DNA from: Trichosphaerium sp. ATCC 40318
Lineage: Eukaryota > Discosea > Flabellinia > Trichosidae
NCBI GenBank assembly: GCA_038496445.1
Contig: JALMLS010000385.1
Location: 294,813 to 358,812, forward strand
DNA: 64,000 nt
Direction of reading: 5' to 3'
Below the pieces are notes generated by a model. The model ran no database searches, was not told where the DNA came from, and worked only from the letters and a program-made list of their open reading frames with translations. The position numbers and the translations under genes were made by a program. Shown here piece after piece: positions 11,101-23,725 of this stretch. How positions within the stretch are numbered: position 1 is the stretch's first letter; each line of letters begins with the position of its first letter.

Positions 11101-14100
11101 GCTGCATGTTCTTGTGTTGGCAGATAATTTGATGGACTTGTTTCCAGTTCAACTATGCAATTTTGCAAATTTGCACTTTCTTGACTTGTCATGGAACCGT
11201 TTGACAGATATGTGTCAAGCTTTGGTTAATTTAACTTCTTTGAAGACGCTATTGCTTCGAGGAAACAAACTTCCGCGCATCACGTTCCAACGTAAGTTTT
11301 TTTTAATTGTACGATTCCCTCATTGTTGGATTAACATCGTTTAGTTGGGCTTATGACACAATTAACACGATTGGATCTTGCTGAAAATAAGTTGGTTGAG
11401 CTCATCACATCTATTGGAGAGCTATCTCGCTTAGAAGTACGCCGTTTTTACCCAAAACATTTTATGCAAATAACTAACCTTCTTTAGATTTTAGACTTGT
11501 CCAATAATGACTTGAAACAATTGCCACCAACAATGGGGCGATTAACAAGTTTAACAACATTGTACCTTGGCGGTAAGTATTTGATCTCGGTAACAGTTTC
11601 TTATATTAGATGAATAGGTAATCCTTGGGAACGATCTTTAAGGCCACTGTTGGATAAGCATAGATATGTGAATGATTCAAGGTACGAACCAAAACAGATT
11701 GTACAGAACTCTGCTAATGATAGCAATAGATCATTGAGAGAATTGTTGGATTACCTTCTTATGCACATGGAAGGCATGGAGACGTACAAGAAGCACAAGA
11801 TTATGGTTATCGGAGCACGTGAGTAAACCAGTCGGAGGTAAACAACTGTTGGCTGACATCTTTTTTCATAGCTCGTGTTGGTAAGAGTAGTCTTCTTTCT
11901 GCACTTGCCATGCGAAAGAAACATGGTAGAGCAATGACGCCACATGCTACCGTTGGCGTCAGTGTGGGCACTTTAACTATTTCGTACGACGCTGCATACT
12001 TTTGTTTTATACTGATAACGCTTGGAAATAGACGCCAAGGAAAGAATGAAATGAAACGTGGTAAAGACAAGCATGATTTGCAATTTAACACTTGGGATTT
12101 TGGAGGTACTTTTTTTTATCCCCAGAATACTTTTCTTGACAAAAATTCCCTCGCCTTTCTATTATCCATTCTCGCCACTTTGTATCTAATAAGCCGCAAA
12201 AGGCCAAGAAATTACCCATAATATCCACGAGCTTTTCTTAACAAGCCGTACGATATATTTAGTAGTATGGGACCTTACAAACAGTCAATCGACGGAGCAA
12301 CTAAATTCCTGGCTACATGCCATCGAAAGCAAAGCGCCAAAATCTCCAATACTGGTACGAGAAAAAAGCAGAAACCGCCGCGATTTTTTGAAAAACTTTT
12401 CTCTCTTACTCGCATTAGTTGGTAGCTACACATGTCGATGCGTTCAAAGCTAGACCAATATTTGCAGAAGATCATGTAGAAGCAGTAAAAGCACGATTTC
12501 GCGGTCGATTCCCTAGGATTCGTCGTGTTATCGTTGTTAGTTCAGTAACTGGTGCGTTTTAGACTTTTTTAAGCTCAAAGCCACAAATTTTGGCTTTTTT
12601 CCCATAGAGCTGAGTCAGGGCGTGCGAGAATCGACTCGTATAACGCCTGTTATGTCAATGGGACAACAAAACGCTGGAATACAGGTCGCCAAAGTTTTTT
12701 TGGATGAACCATCTTTCCACGCGTCTACGAGTGAAAAAACCGCTGTGTGACCTTCGTGCAAACCCACAGTGCACTCGTAGACGAAACATTTTTGTCAAAA
12801 AATCAAAGTACCTGACACTTACCGATTGTAGGCACTGGCATTGATGAACTTCGTTCTGCCATTGTAGCGGTAGCATCAAGACAGACTCTCATATTCCAGA
12901 AGAGCTTTGGTGTCCTTGAAAAAGTATGTCGTCTCAAAATTTTGAAAACATGAAGAATTTACGCTAACGCACTTTTATTAGGCGCTCACAACTGAGATGA
13001 AGCGATTTAAGCGGCCTACAGCTATTCTTTGGGATGAGTACAAATCTGTCGCGGCATCTTGTAAAATAGTCAAACAGTAAGGATTTTTTGAGTGTTAACA
13101 AGTATTTACATCAATTTAGCGAAGAACTGATACAGGGAGCCGAATTTTTACACACTGTTGGTTCCATTGTATATTTTGGTGATAAGAAGTCTGTTCTAGG
13201 CGACTTGATCATTCTAGGTACGTTTTAAACGAAATGACAGACTTTTGTTTTTTGAAGTAACTTAACAATAATTGACACTCACTTAGATCCAAATTGGTTG
13301 ACATCTGCATTCGATGCTCTGTTAAAAGCAGCCCAGAAAAGTGGTGGTATATTTAACATCAAGTCTCTTCGTGCTTGCTGGAAGAGCACGAGTTACCCAA
13401 CAGAAGTTCACGCTCCACTAGCTGAGCTAATGAGAAAGTTTGAGTATGCTTATAACCTGAGTTACAAAGAGTTTGGGCGTCACTTTAAACCCTCCGATCC
13501 TGCTCTTCTTGCTAGTAAAACACTATCTCCAAGAGCCATGAATGATTTAGCACAGTTTATGGTTCCTAGCTTGCTAGAAGAAAAAAACGAAAAGAAGTTT
13601 ACAAAGTTTTGGAATCCAAACTTTGATGATTTTATTCGTTGTCAGTTTAGCTTAGTTTATAGGCTTGGTAACCTACCACATGTACGTAGTATAATTACAA
13701 GAAAGGCTTATATTAACAACGTTTATTAGGGTTTGTTTGGTCGTGCAATGCTACGCATCTTTGAGATTGCAGAAACTGTTCTGAGTTATTGGCGAGATAT
13801 CGTTATCTTCGAGTTTAAAGCTTGTCGTGTGCTAATGCAGGTCTTTGCACAATACGAAGAGATTCGTATATCTGTTCGTGGGCATCGCCCAAAGGAGGTA
13901 ATACCATTATTTCTGAGATTTGTGTTCGAAACTATTTCTCGCGTAGTTGGGTATTCTGACGTTTTTCCCAGGTTGGCCAAGAGCTAATGCAACTCATGCA
14001 AAACTTGCTGAACATGTGGTACCGTATACCATACAAGATCTTCCTCCCTTGCTCTCGTTGTCTACAAGATCGACACCCAGAACCTTGTCTATTCTCGTTA

Positions 14101-17100
14101 GCGAATATTGAAGCTCTATCAGCGAAGGGAGACTTCCTAGCTAAGTGCTACAATAAATCTCGGAATGGATTTGTTCGTATTGATCTTATGCTTCCTTTCA
14201 ACATGCCAGACCTTACGAAGTTCATACCTGCAGCTGATATCACTCAAGTACGCTTTTTTTTCTTCTTTTTTTTTTTTGAATGAAAAAACGAGGAGGCTCA
14301 GGCGCTTGCTGTTGACTGCGTACGAGCGTACGCTAAGTCCTATATGAGTAACTGCTTGCAGCCAACCTCGAACAGCAAAAAGTCGAGGTAGGTGGAGGTT
14401 ATGTTGATTTAAAGCGACTATCCTTCAATCCACTTTGAAACATTTAAAGTTTTTTGGAAACTACAAAATTTCCTTCATGAAACTTACTCTCTATTGAAGG
14501 TTAGAGTGCTTCAGGATACAAAGTACACGTCTGTGTGGGCTGGTATGTGGTTAGATCAAGAAGTAGCTGTAAAAAGCTTAAAAGAGGCTTCTGATTCTGA
14601 ATCTGTTTGTGGGAATACGAGACCTTCTACTGATTATGAAGATGCTTTAAGGCAACTACGTAATGAAGTGTACTTAATAGCGTACGTATTTTTTACTTCT
14701 TGCAATTACAACGTTAGTAAGAGAGCTGATTTCTTTACCTTCTAGTCAATTACAACATCCCTGTATTGTTGCGTTGCTTGGGTGTTTGGCAGACCCGTTT
14801 GGTATAGTACTACAGTACGTCAAACGTGGCGAGCTGAGGCAGTACCTTAACAAGCATCCATCCATTTCATGGCCTCTAAGGCTCAGAATTGCTGGAGATA
14901 TTGCTCGTGCTATGGACTTTTTACATTCTTGTGTTCCTCAATTAGTTCATCGTGATCTCAAGAGTCCAAACGTATTGGTGCGTACTATCTTTCGATTTTT
15001 TGGTTTTTGAGGTTTTTTTTTAACACTTTCTGTAGCTTATGTCGCTTGATGTGACTCAGAGTGTCGTAGCTCAGGTTGCAGACTTTGGAGAGTCAGCTAG
15101 GTTGAGCTTAGGCTCTTTCCGTAGTGATCCAAGGTCGACAGCTAATGTTCAAAACCCAAAATGGCTGGTACGTTTTTTTGTTGAACTTTTTTGTTTGGAA
15201 GAATTTTTTTCACCCTCTTTTTTGTCCTATGATTATCTTTTCGAGGCATTTGTCCCAGACCTGCTCAAAAAGTTGTGTTTTACAACGAATAACGGGCTAA
15301 ATTATGCAGATTTCGTCAATCTGAGGCAATCAACAAAACAAAACAACAACTGTTTAGATTTTTTTGTTTTACAGAATCTAATGTTTTATTCAAGGCACCT
15401 GAGGTAATGCAAGGAGAAACATACTCTGATAAAGTTGATGTTTTCAGTTATGCAGTAATATTGTGGGAGCTTATAACTAGTACTATGCCATGGTCTAATA
15501 TTAGTTACTTGCACAAAGTCGAACAAAAAATTTGTCAAGGTACGGTTTTAACTTCAAAACGGACTTGTCAGTTGAGTTTTTTTGTAATCGTTTTGTGTCT
15601 AATATATTTTCTTAGGTGAGCGTCTAGCTATACCAGATGATACACCACAGCTGTACAGAGATTTAATGACACTTTGTTGGCATCATGAACCAGATAAACG
15701 ACCTGCATTTAGTGGTATGATTTTTTTCTTTTTTTTTTTTTTCCTTCTTTTTTTGATACTGACTGTTTATAGCTATCCTCGATCTATTACTTGCAATTGT
15801 GGCTGTAGAAGCACCAAAGCTAAACATGTTCTTCGATACTCAAAACCCAGAACGCTTCAAATCCGCTCGAAAAAGCGACAACGTCGCTGTTTTGGAGCAC
15901 ATCAAAACAGTTAATATGGACGAACTCAAGATCGCTTTGCCTCCTGGTATACCAGAGGAAGACCAAGGGCGTGGTATTCGTGCTATGGCTGTACAACGCA
16001 ACACAGTTTGGCTTGGCACTGATCAAGGAACACTTATTGTTCTCGATTCTACTGTACGTTCTCAAGTTTTTTGTGCCTTTTTCTTGTTCTGCAATGAACT
16101 TTTTTTCTACCGCTTCCCCTTTTGTCCTATGATTATCTTTTCGAGGCATTTGTCCCAGACCTGCTCAAAAAGTTGTGTTTTACAACGAATAACGGGCTAA
16201 ATTATGCAGATTTCGTCAATCTGAGGCAATCAAAATAACAAAAAAAAGCGATTTTTTTATTGATTATATTTTTGTTGTTTACTGACTTGTTCTTGATAAG
16301 AATGGAGAGATGCTATGTTCTCATGGTACTGCTGCTTCTAGTAGAATAACAACAGTATTGGTTGTCGGTCTTAAAGTGTGGACAGGATCATCTGATGGCT
16401 ATATACGCACATGGACTCTAGAAGTTGTACGTTGTTTGAAAGTTTTGTTAATTTTTTTTATGGACGATTTCTCATGTTACCACTTAGGACCTCGGTGTTA
16501 ACCATCTAGGATCTTCAAAACTTACAAAACAGGGGTTCTTAAATGTATCTAAGAAAGTACAGATGCGTAAAAAGCATTGGTATAGGCGGTGGGTTGTTTT
16601 AAACAACCGCAATCTATATGTTTATCGTACTCAAAAGGTAAGCATCTTTTTTTTTTTTTGAAAGTTTTTGTTTTCCTCTTTGGTTCTTACTTTGTTATTG
16701 TAGGATCAATACCCTCTTCTTGCCTTCAGTCTTAATAACGTTAAAGTATTACATGAGGTGAAGACTCCTGATAATGAGTATGGTTTTGGCATACTAGACC
16801 AGAAGAGAGCTTCTATCCTTTTTTCAACAGAGGTTCGTGTTAACATTCTTTTTCAATAATTTCCTTGTGTTATGGGTTACCACACTGAGTGTTCATTGTG
16901 GCTTCCCTTGCGCAACTGTTAAAAAGACTTTCTTTAAAAATACAATGATGTTTGTGGAAGAGCCGTCAGAGTTTATGTGCTGATATTTTTCCAAAATCGA
17001 AGAATCTAATAAAAATCGCTGAAGTATTTTTTTCTTTCTTTCAAAACCCTGTCTGTCTTGTGATGACTTCATGTGCTTGAAATCTCACATTAAGTTACTA

Positions 17101-18487
17101 GGATAAAATAGAACGTAATGATTGGATGTGTACAATACGAACAGTTGTACAGTCATACGAGTATCAGCAGGGTCTGGTAAGTCCTTTTTTTTTTCTGCTC
17201 GAAATAGGTTAACTTTTTTTCTCTGACTTTTTTTCAAGGATCAAGCTACTTCAAAGACATCTCCAACACTTAAACGTGAAACTTCATTACCCGTTAAATA
17301 CAGTGGACCAACATCACCCACCAAATCAGCTGGTATACTTCGGTCAAGGAGTCAAAGTTATTCGCCTACAAAAAACCAAAAAAGGTCGAATAATGTATTC
17401 GATATCAACCTAGACCAAGTTCCTGCTAAACCCAGATCTGGTAGTACAGTAACAACTGATCAAGAAAGAGCGCGTATTTTAAAATCAAGTGCCAGAGATC
17501 GTGAGGTACAGTGATACGAGCCAAAAATCTTTTTTTTTTTTGACTTTTCCATTTTTTTTTTGTTGAATATGTGATGACTCATAAAACTGACACGTCGTTG
17601 TAATTCCCCGTGATTAAGAAACGAGCGCTTTAACTCTGATGTATTCAGCAAAAAAATTTGAAGTTTTTTTGACACTGTTTGAAAGAAATTTGAGCTTTTT
17701 TCTAATTGCTTCTTTCAGACTATTCTTGTGGCTCATGATCATGCAAAAGCAAAGTCTCCTGTACATTGTATGGCTGTGGGTGACCGTACTGTATACATAG
17801 GAGGTGATAAAGCATGTATATTTGTATGGAACATAAAGGTTCGTAAAACAAACTTTTTTTTTTTCATCTTCTTTCTTCATTCGGCTTGTTGCTTACTGGC
17901 GTTTTTATTAGACTTTTTCGTTAGAGCATACCATAAAGGTAGAAGAAAGTGTATCTAACGAGATGTGTGTGTCATGTATACTTCATGCGAATGGTATTTT
18001 ATGGGCGGCTATTGGGTCCATTCTGTTTCGAATAGATACAAGTGACATGGCTGTCACTCGCCTTTTCTGCCATAAGGCAGATATAAAATCTATTGTAAAG
18101 CATACAGGGAAGATATATACATGTGACAAAGAGGATATCCTAGCCTGTTGGACAGTGGTACGTCAGAATCTCTTTCGTTGTAAAATGCTTTTTCTGCTCT
18201 TTTTTTTTCTTCTTTTCTTCTTGTTTCTGACTTCTCTCTTGTAGGATGGTGCTCTTATATCCAAGGATATGTTGGATATATCTTCTAATACCTCAGCAAT
18301 GGTCACTATAGGTGATATGCTGTGCGTGTCTTCGGGCACTAAACTTTGTCTGTTTGATACTGTTAGAATGATAAAAGTCGGTGTTTATGATACTGAACTT
18401 GATACTTCTTTGACTGCCTTGACTTTAGCACAAGATAGTGTTATATGGGCAGGTACTAAAGGAATGAAAGTAACAGTATGGACATGA
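8181..18487 (+). CDS. pats1: PATS1-like ROCO protein (PH-GRAM, myotubularin, LRR, Roc, COR, kinase, PH, WD40)
   Basis: One very large gene with many short introns. Exons join in frame, including myotubularin to LRR across a 36-nt intron (10719-10754). Domains: PH-GRAM with LLYPGEE then IRGRVSSTNFRFIF (8400-8720); myotubularin (about 9060-10718) with LIDPYFRTYRGILVLIDKEW and CTNPLYAG; LRRs (11009-11690); Roc with P-loop GAPRVGKSS, G3 DFGGQE, G4 THVD (11760-12540); COR (about 12600-14250); TKL-type kinase (14494-15720) with VAVK, HRDLKSPN, DFGES, APEVMQ; a PH-like domain (about 16520-17170); and a WD40-like end. This order is that of Dictyostelium PATS1, which is needed for cytokinesis. The myotubularin P-loop reads VQAPDGEVTAQL instead of HCSDGWDRTAQL, so it is predicted dead. 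Introns near 15.2 and 16.1 kb share a 114-bp repeat. The start is the first ATG in frame with the GRAM exon. Confidence 0.9.
15220..15333 (+). repeat. 114-bp intronic repeat, copy 1
   Basis: Lies in the kinase-region intron that runs from a GTACGT near 15171 to an AG just before APEVMQ (about 15391). It is identical over 114 bp to 16120-16233. The host intron is about 220 nt, against 35-60 nt for most introns of this gene, so the repeat accounts for about half the length. Confidence 0.9.
16120..16233 (+). repeat. 114-bp intronic repeat, copy 2
   Basis: Second copy, same orientation, 900 bp downstream of copy 1, in the intron that follows the TLIVLDST exon (starts GTACGT near 16053). I see no obvious terminal inverted repeat; the flanks are A- or T-rich. 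No third copy was noticed in the window. Confidence 0.9.
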
Positions 18488-18648
18488 CAATGTGTTTGAA
18501 ACAAAAGGCCTCTGTATGGAGGTGTAATTTTAGTTGTACATAGAGAAGAGAACATAAATAAAATTATATACCTTTACACTAAAACAAGTTGTTTTGTTGT
18601 TGTATTGAGTCACCGCGTTATAGGAATAATGTTGGAATGTTTTGATGG

Positions 18649-19370
18649 GTGTATGGAAGAAGACAAAATCACGTGCCGTACGCTAGTAGAATATTGAAAA
18701 GTCTATCAGCCGTTCATTTACGACATAAAACTACTATTATTCTCTCATTATGGCTTGACGACAACAGAAATTGGCTATTTATGGTAACCCTCCACATTGA
18801 GTATCCAAACGAAGAACAGTTGGCTATGCTTTCTGGAAGTCCTTTACTAAAGAATACACATATTATTTTAAACGATGTTGTAGATAGTCAAGTTCTCCAA
18901 CTTGTACGTGTACACGCTATCAACTTATCGTATTGTGGAGCAATAACAATGAGATCTATCATAGCTTTAGCAGGTGTGCATACAATTTCGTTGTCAGGTA
19001 CAAATGTGACAGACAAAGGTTTGAAGGCTTTGGCTGGAGTACACACTATAGATTTGCTTTGTTGCAATTTTATTACAGATGAGGGTATCAAGACTTTGGC
19101 TGGTGTACACAATTGATTTAAGAAGTTCACCAGTAGCAGATGAAGGGTTAAAAGTCTTGGCAGGAGTACACACTGTAGAGTAGCTTTCAACTTAACTTAG
19201 GTTGGCGTGTACTAAATAAATTTACGTGGATGCGATAGAATAACAGATGAAGTTTGAAGTCTTTGATAGGTGCTCATTACATAAATGTGATAGATTGTTT
19301 CCGTATGACAAGTGTTGGTATAGAGGCGCATCCTAAATCAGTAGTAGTAGTGAGATAATCAAACTTCAGT
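18649..19370 (+). pseudogene. decayed LRR gene of the HTIDLS family
   Basis: Repeats of the same type as the 1806 gene (VTDKGLKALAGVHTIDLLC, FITDEGIKTLAGVH) run open from an ATG at about 18649 to a stop at 19116. LRR coding then continues in another frame (HTIDLRSSPVADEGLKVLAG, stop after HTVE, then a further shifted unit). The N-terminus lacks a recognisable F-box. SGSPLLKNTHI parallels QGSPLLKNTRI of the intact gene, which supports direct paralogy. The copy lies directly after the pats1-like gene, about 16 kb from the other family members. Confidence 0.65.
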
Positions 19371-19399
19371 GTCTCAACAACCAACAGCATTGTAAAGAA

Positions 19400-19970
19400 A
19401 GGAAGTGTTTTGTTTATTCTTATGACATCTCGATCTTTTTCTTACTGTCTCTGTGTTTACTAACAATACTTGAGACTTACACAATTGATGGTTGTGCTCC
19501 TCAAGGTTTTGGTGCCGACACGCAGCGAATCAGTTTGCTGTATTCTATTGTCCTGATAGTTCATCAGGCGTGCCTTGTTCAAGTGATTGTGAAACGCGTT
19601 CTATCATCGTGGACGCTAATTCGACTGTAAGGGACATCATTTTTTTTTTCTTTTTTTTCTTTTTGTTTTGCACTGCTTTGCGACTGCCCTGCATTCCATC
19701 CTTTCCAACAATAACAAATCCAAACATTTGGATTATCATATACAATTCTCAACGGCACTGTCACTGTTGTTGAAACAGTTTTGTTTGAACAAGCTTGTGG
19801 ATATAATGCAACAATAATAAATATCATAGGAACTAATCACGGTACAACAAATTCAACTAGCACCCATATTACAGCTACACCGTCTGCTTATAACAAATTT
19901 CTTGTATCATGGATTCTAAACGATGCGTATTCTCGCTCAGAGCGAATTCAATAATAACGGTAACCTAATA
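19400..19970 (+). pseudogene. broken secreted-protein gene
   Basis: A frame near 19424 reads as a signal-peptide-like segment (ISIFFLLSLCLLTILETYT) followed by DGCAPQGFGAD. The coding then shifts frame to FAVFYCPDSSSGVPCSSDC and, after an intron-like GTAAGG stretch, to TLNGTVTVVETVLFEQAC, ending with stops near 19952. No start codon is in frame with the signal-like segment. The Cys, Asn-x-Thr and hydrophobic composition suggest an extracellular protein. I do not recognise the family, and a gene with unusual splicing remains possible. Confidence 0.35.
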
Positions 19971-20661
19971 ATTGCCTGAGACCTCAGTAGCATTGCTTCA
20001 TCATGTGGGGTACTTGTGATGCACATTTTTTATCATAGACGTTTGTTTCGCTACCAGCAAATTGTAGCTCAACTACTTCAGTATTTATTTCCAGTTTGTT
20101 AGCTGTACATCACACGCAACTACGCCACCAACAACTACATCACCAATACACCAATAGCAAACAATAGCAAAATGACATTGTCCCCTTAGGACTGCACCGC
20201 GTACAACAACAAGTGCTCCTACCAAAATCCGTTCGAAAGCATCTCTTGATCATAGCATAAGCACGTAGATTAGGTGACTAAGTGCAGAAGTTGTAGGAAT
20301 TGTATTCAATCAAAAAAAGTCTGAACGTAGATCCGTTTGTCAGCCATAAACTCACCTCATAGCATTTTAAAATGGTTACCCTAAGCGAACCTGTGAACTC
20401 TACAATTCTGGTTCTATAGGATGGTGACTATCACGGATGTAGCTTTACACACCACGTGATTAGTGTAGGATAGGTTAAATTGGATTTTGTTTGATACCAA
20501 CAATTAAGAAACTCGCGGGATTTCTGGTATGTAACGCTATACGTCTACATAGAGAAATGTTGTTTTAGTTCTGTTATAGGACACGTGGTGCTTTATAGAA
20601 CTAGAATAGTCAAGGTTAAGGAAATACTGCTTAAAATGATTTTTAACGGGAAAAACTAAGT
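19971..20661. promoter_or_regulatory. upstream region of TPP1-like gene with two CACGTG sites
   Basis: No coding exon seen. CACGTG occurs at 20453-20458 and 20582-20587; the second is 80 bp before the peptidase start codon, similar to the spacing at other genes of the window. Confidence 0.4.
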
Positions 20662-23167
20662 ATGCAACTCAGCTTGCTTGTTGTTGTTGTATTTGTCGCC
20701 CTTGCTTCTGCAAGTAGGCCAGAAGACTGGACTGTGCTTTCCAGAGCTGGAAATGAGCAAACTAGTACGAAAACGATTTATTTTATTGCGGCTAACGTTT
20801 TAAAGCTATGCGCTTTCACGTTGCACTTAAACAACGCAACCTTGACGAACTCACAGTACGCATCCCTTTTAGACTGTATAACCCTAATTGCCTTGCTAAA
20901 CTACTTAGCGCCGCGTATTGGATATGTCAGACCCTGATTCCCCAAACTTCAGGTACGAACAATACAACGAACTTTCCTTTCGACTTTATCAGCTTAACGA
21001 GATACATTCTACGCCTTTCTCAAGCAGTCTACAAAAAAATAGTAGCTTGACAAATCAAGTTGAAAACTATTCTTTTTTTTGCCTCCTCGTTAGTGAATAA
21101 CGTCGCTTACTTGCTGTCTCTAGCCAACACATGACCAAGGAAGAAGTTCTTGATTTGGTAGCTCCAGAGAAAGACATTGTTGATAGAGTTATTGCATTCT
21201 TTACGAGCTTTAAAGGTGTATCTGTTAGAAACTATGGTGATGCTCTTAAAGTTATTGCTTCAACAAAAGCTGTTGAGGAGATTTTCTCTACATCTGTTTT
21301 TGAGTTCTCTCATAAGACTGGTATCCGCTCTTTCAGACAAAGAGGAGGTGCTACAATCCCTGAAGAGATTAAAGAACATGTTGATGTTATCACTGGATTG
21401 ACTGCTTTCCCAATCATCCCTGATACATTGAACCTTAAGAAAAAGCCTTCAAATGTTGATGATGATACTTACAACTTTGTATCAACTAATACTATTCGTA
21501 ACTTGTATGATATCCCACCTGGCGCAGTACGTATATCTTATATCCTTTTGATCGAAGTTTTAACTTTGTTTCTAGACCACAAAGAACAAAATCATTCAAA
21601 GTATCTTGGAGTTCATTCCTGTTGGAGGTCCTGAATTTGATGGTACTTATTTGGTTTTTTTCCCAGAATTTTTTTTTTAATTTTGCTGCTTTCTTCTGAA
21701 GTTTGTCTTTCTTATTTATTGCTTTTAGATTTGCAACAATTTGCTCGTTTGTCCGGTGATGCTTTCACAAACATTACCAAAATTATTGGTAACTACGATC
21801 GTGGTCGTACGTTTGTTTGTAACTCTCTTTAAACTTGGTTTTTTTAACCGCTGCTTTAGAACAAGACGGTGAGAGTACTTTGGATATCCAGCTCATTACT
21901 GGTATTGCCCAAAAAGCTGTTAACTGGTAAGTGCTTTTTGTTGTTGCGGTTCGTTAACCTGTTATAAAGGTATTGGTCTATTGAAGGCGGTTGGGTTTAC
22001 GAAGCTGCTTTGGAAGTATTCAACTACAAACAAGGTGAACGTCCTCAAGTAGTATCCGTATCATACGGTTGGCCTGAGATTGCCACATGCCAAGCTTCTG
22101 TAACACACGCTAAATGCCACAACAATGACTACAAATCATACATTGCTCGCGCTAATGTTGAGTTGGAGAAAACTGTTGCTCTTGGTATTACATGGTCTGT
22201 TAGTTCTGTACGTGCTATAGCAACTAAATATTGTAATTTTATCTAACTCTTAGTACTAGGGTGATCAAGGTGCTGCTGGTAATCTTAACACTGGTACGTC
22301 TTCCTATTTTATGATCAATAAACTGTCACGTGTACTGACTCGATTCAATAGATTGCTCAAACTCTGAACATCCTATCTACGGTGTCTACCCTGGTAGTTC
22401 CCCTTGGGTAACCACACTCAGCGCAACTACTGTTATCGGAGGAGGTAAGAATCGATGTATAGAACTGTACTAATATTGAGTAGGTACAACAACTTCACCA
22501 GCAATTTGCAACCAAAGCTACGACTGTACTACAGCAACTCTCGAACATCCTTGCATGTTTGTACGTTTTTTACTCCATTATTTTGTTCTCGTGTTTGTCT
22601 AATTGCGCGTTATAGAACAACACTTACTTTTCATGGACAACCGGTGGTGGTTTCTCTGAAGTAACACCTGCTCCAAAATGGCAAAGAAAAGCTATTGCTA
22701 ACTACAGAGCCTCAAGAGCTAAATTCCCACCTACAAGATTTTGGCACCCAGAGAACGCTGGATACCCAGATGTTTCTACTGTAGGTTCTAGAATTCTTAT
22801 TGTACAAGATGGATACGTCAGCCCTTCTGCTGGTACTTCCGCTTCAGCCCCTATTTTCGCAGCCATTGTACGTCTAACTTAACCTTACATCTCACAACGT
22901 TCTCATTATTTTCTTTAGGTAACTCTTCTTAATGACGCACGTATGACTCTGGGTAAGAAGCCTCTTGGTTTCTTGAACCCAATTCTTTACAAAATGGGTG
23001 AGAAACAAGATTCATACTATAACGATGTCACTATAGGATCAAACAAATGTACTGAAGGTGGTTGCTGTGAATACGGTTACTATACCTCTAAAGGATGGGA
23101 TGCTGTCTCAGGATGGGGTTCACCTAAATTTAAAGCAATGTTAGACTATGTAACAAAATTGCCTTGA
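20662..23167 (+). CDS. TPP1: TPP1-like sedolisin (S53 serine-carboxyl peptidase)
   Basis: Secreted or lysosomal pro-peptidase with about ten short introns. It starts with a signal peptide (MQLSLLVVVVFVALASAS). The activation prodomain carries HVALKQRNLDEL and SDPDSPNF, typical of Pro-kumamolisin. The catalytic part contains QDGESTLDIQ (catalytic Glu and Asp as E-x3-D), SGDQGA (oxyanion Asp) and SGTSASAP (catalytic Ser). The C-terminal part has paired Cys and an Asp-rich calcium-site-like end (GWDAVSGWGSPK). Human and Dictyostelium TPP1 remove tripeptides from N-termini at acid pH in lysosomes. All catalytic residues are present, so an active enzyme is expected. Introns mostly begin GTACGT. 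A polyadenylation-like AATAAA follows at about 23191. Confidence 0.92.
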
Positions 23168-23725
23168 TTTAGAACAATTTCATTACATCCAATAAAATGT
23201 TATTGACCTTCAAAATTGCTTTTATTACTTACTCAAACCAGAACCACTTTGCTACGTCTCTTTCTTCGCTATGAGGGGTGCATAAATATTCGCATAGCTC
23301 TTTATCTGCATCCTGAAGATGACGTTACTACGATAAACTGTATCTTTTAAAGACAACCCGCTAACATCTTTATTGATTGGAGGAATTGGAGAATGGAATA
23401 CTGTTTTGGTCACTTTAGCAATGACTGTATTGGATATTGTTATCACTAGTTCTGAACATAGTCTCAAAATTGCATTGGTGACATTGTTGTATATGCTACT
23501 GAAGAAGGGCTACTTCATTGCCCTTTTTAGAGACGCAGAATACATTGCAATATGTTTACAGTAAAACAAATGTAACTTTCTCAGTTCATAACTATTAAAC
23601 TAGTCTTTATGTTTACATGAGAAATGCTTTTATGTGTATTACTTTATTTTACCAATACAACTTTGTCACGTGATATTTCTATCGAAGTTGGTGACTGTAC
23701 TTTTTCCGTTTTTTGAAATATTATT
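23168..23725. other. convergent 3' gap, no gene seen
   Basis: Sits between the 3' end of the TPP1-like gene and the 3' end of the minus-strand membrane-protein gene. Open frames of 60-70 codons exist on both strands at about 23250-23560 but have no ATG-led, family-like sequence. CACGTG at 23667-23672. Confidence 0.35.
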
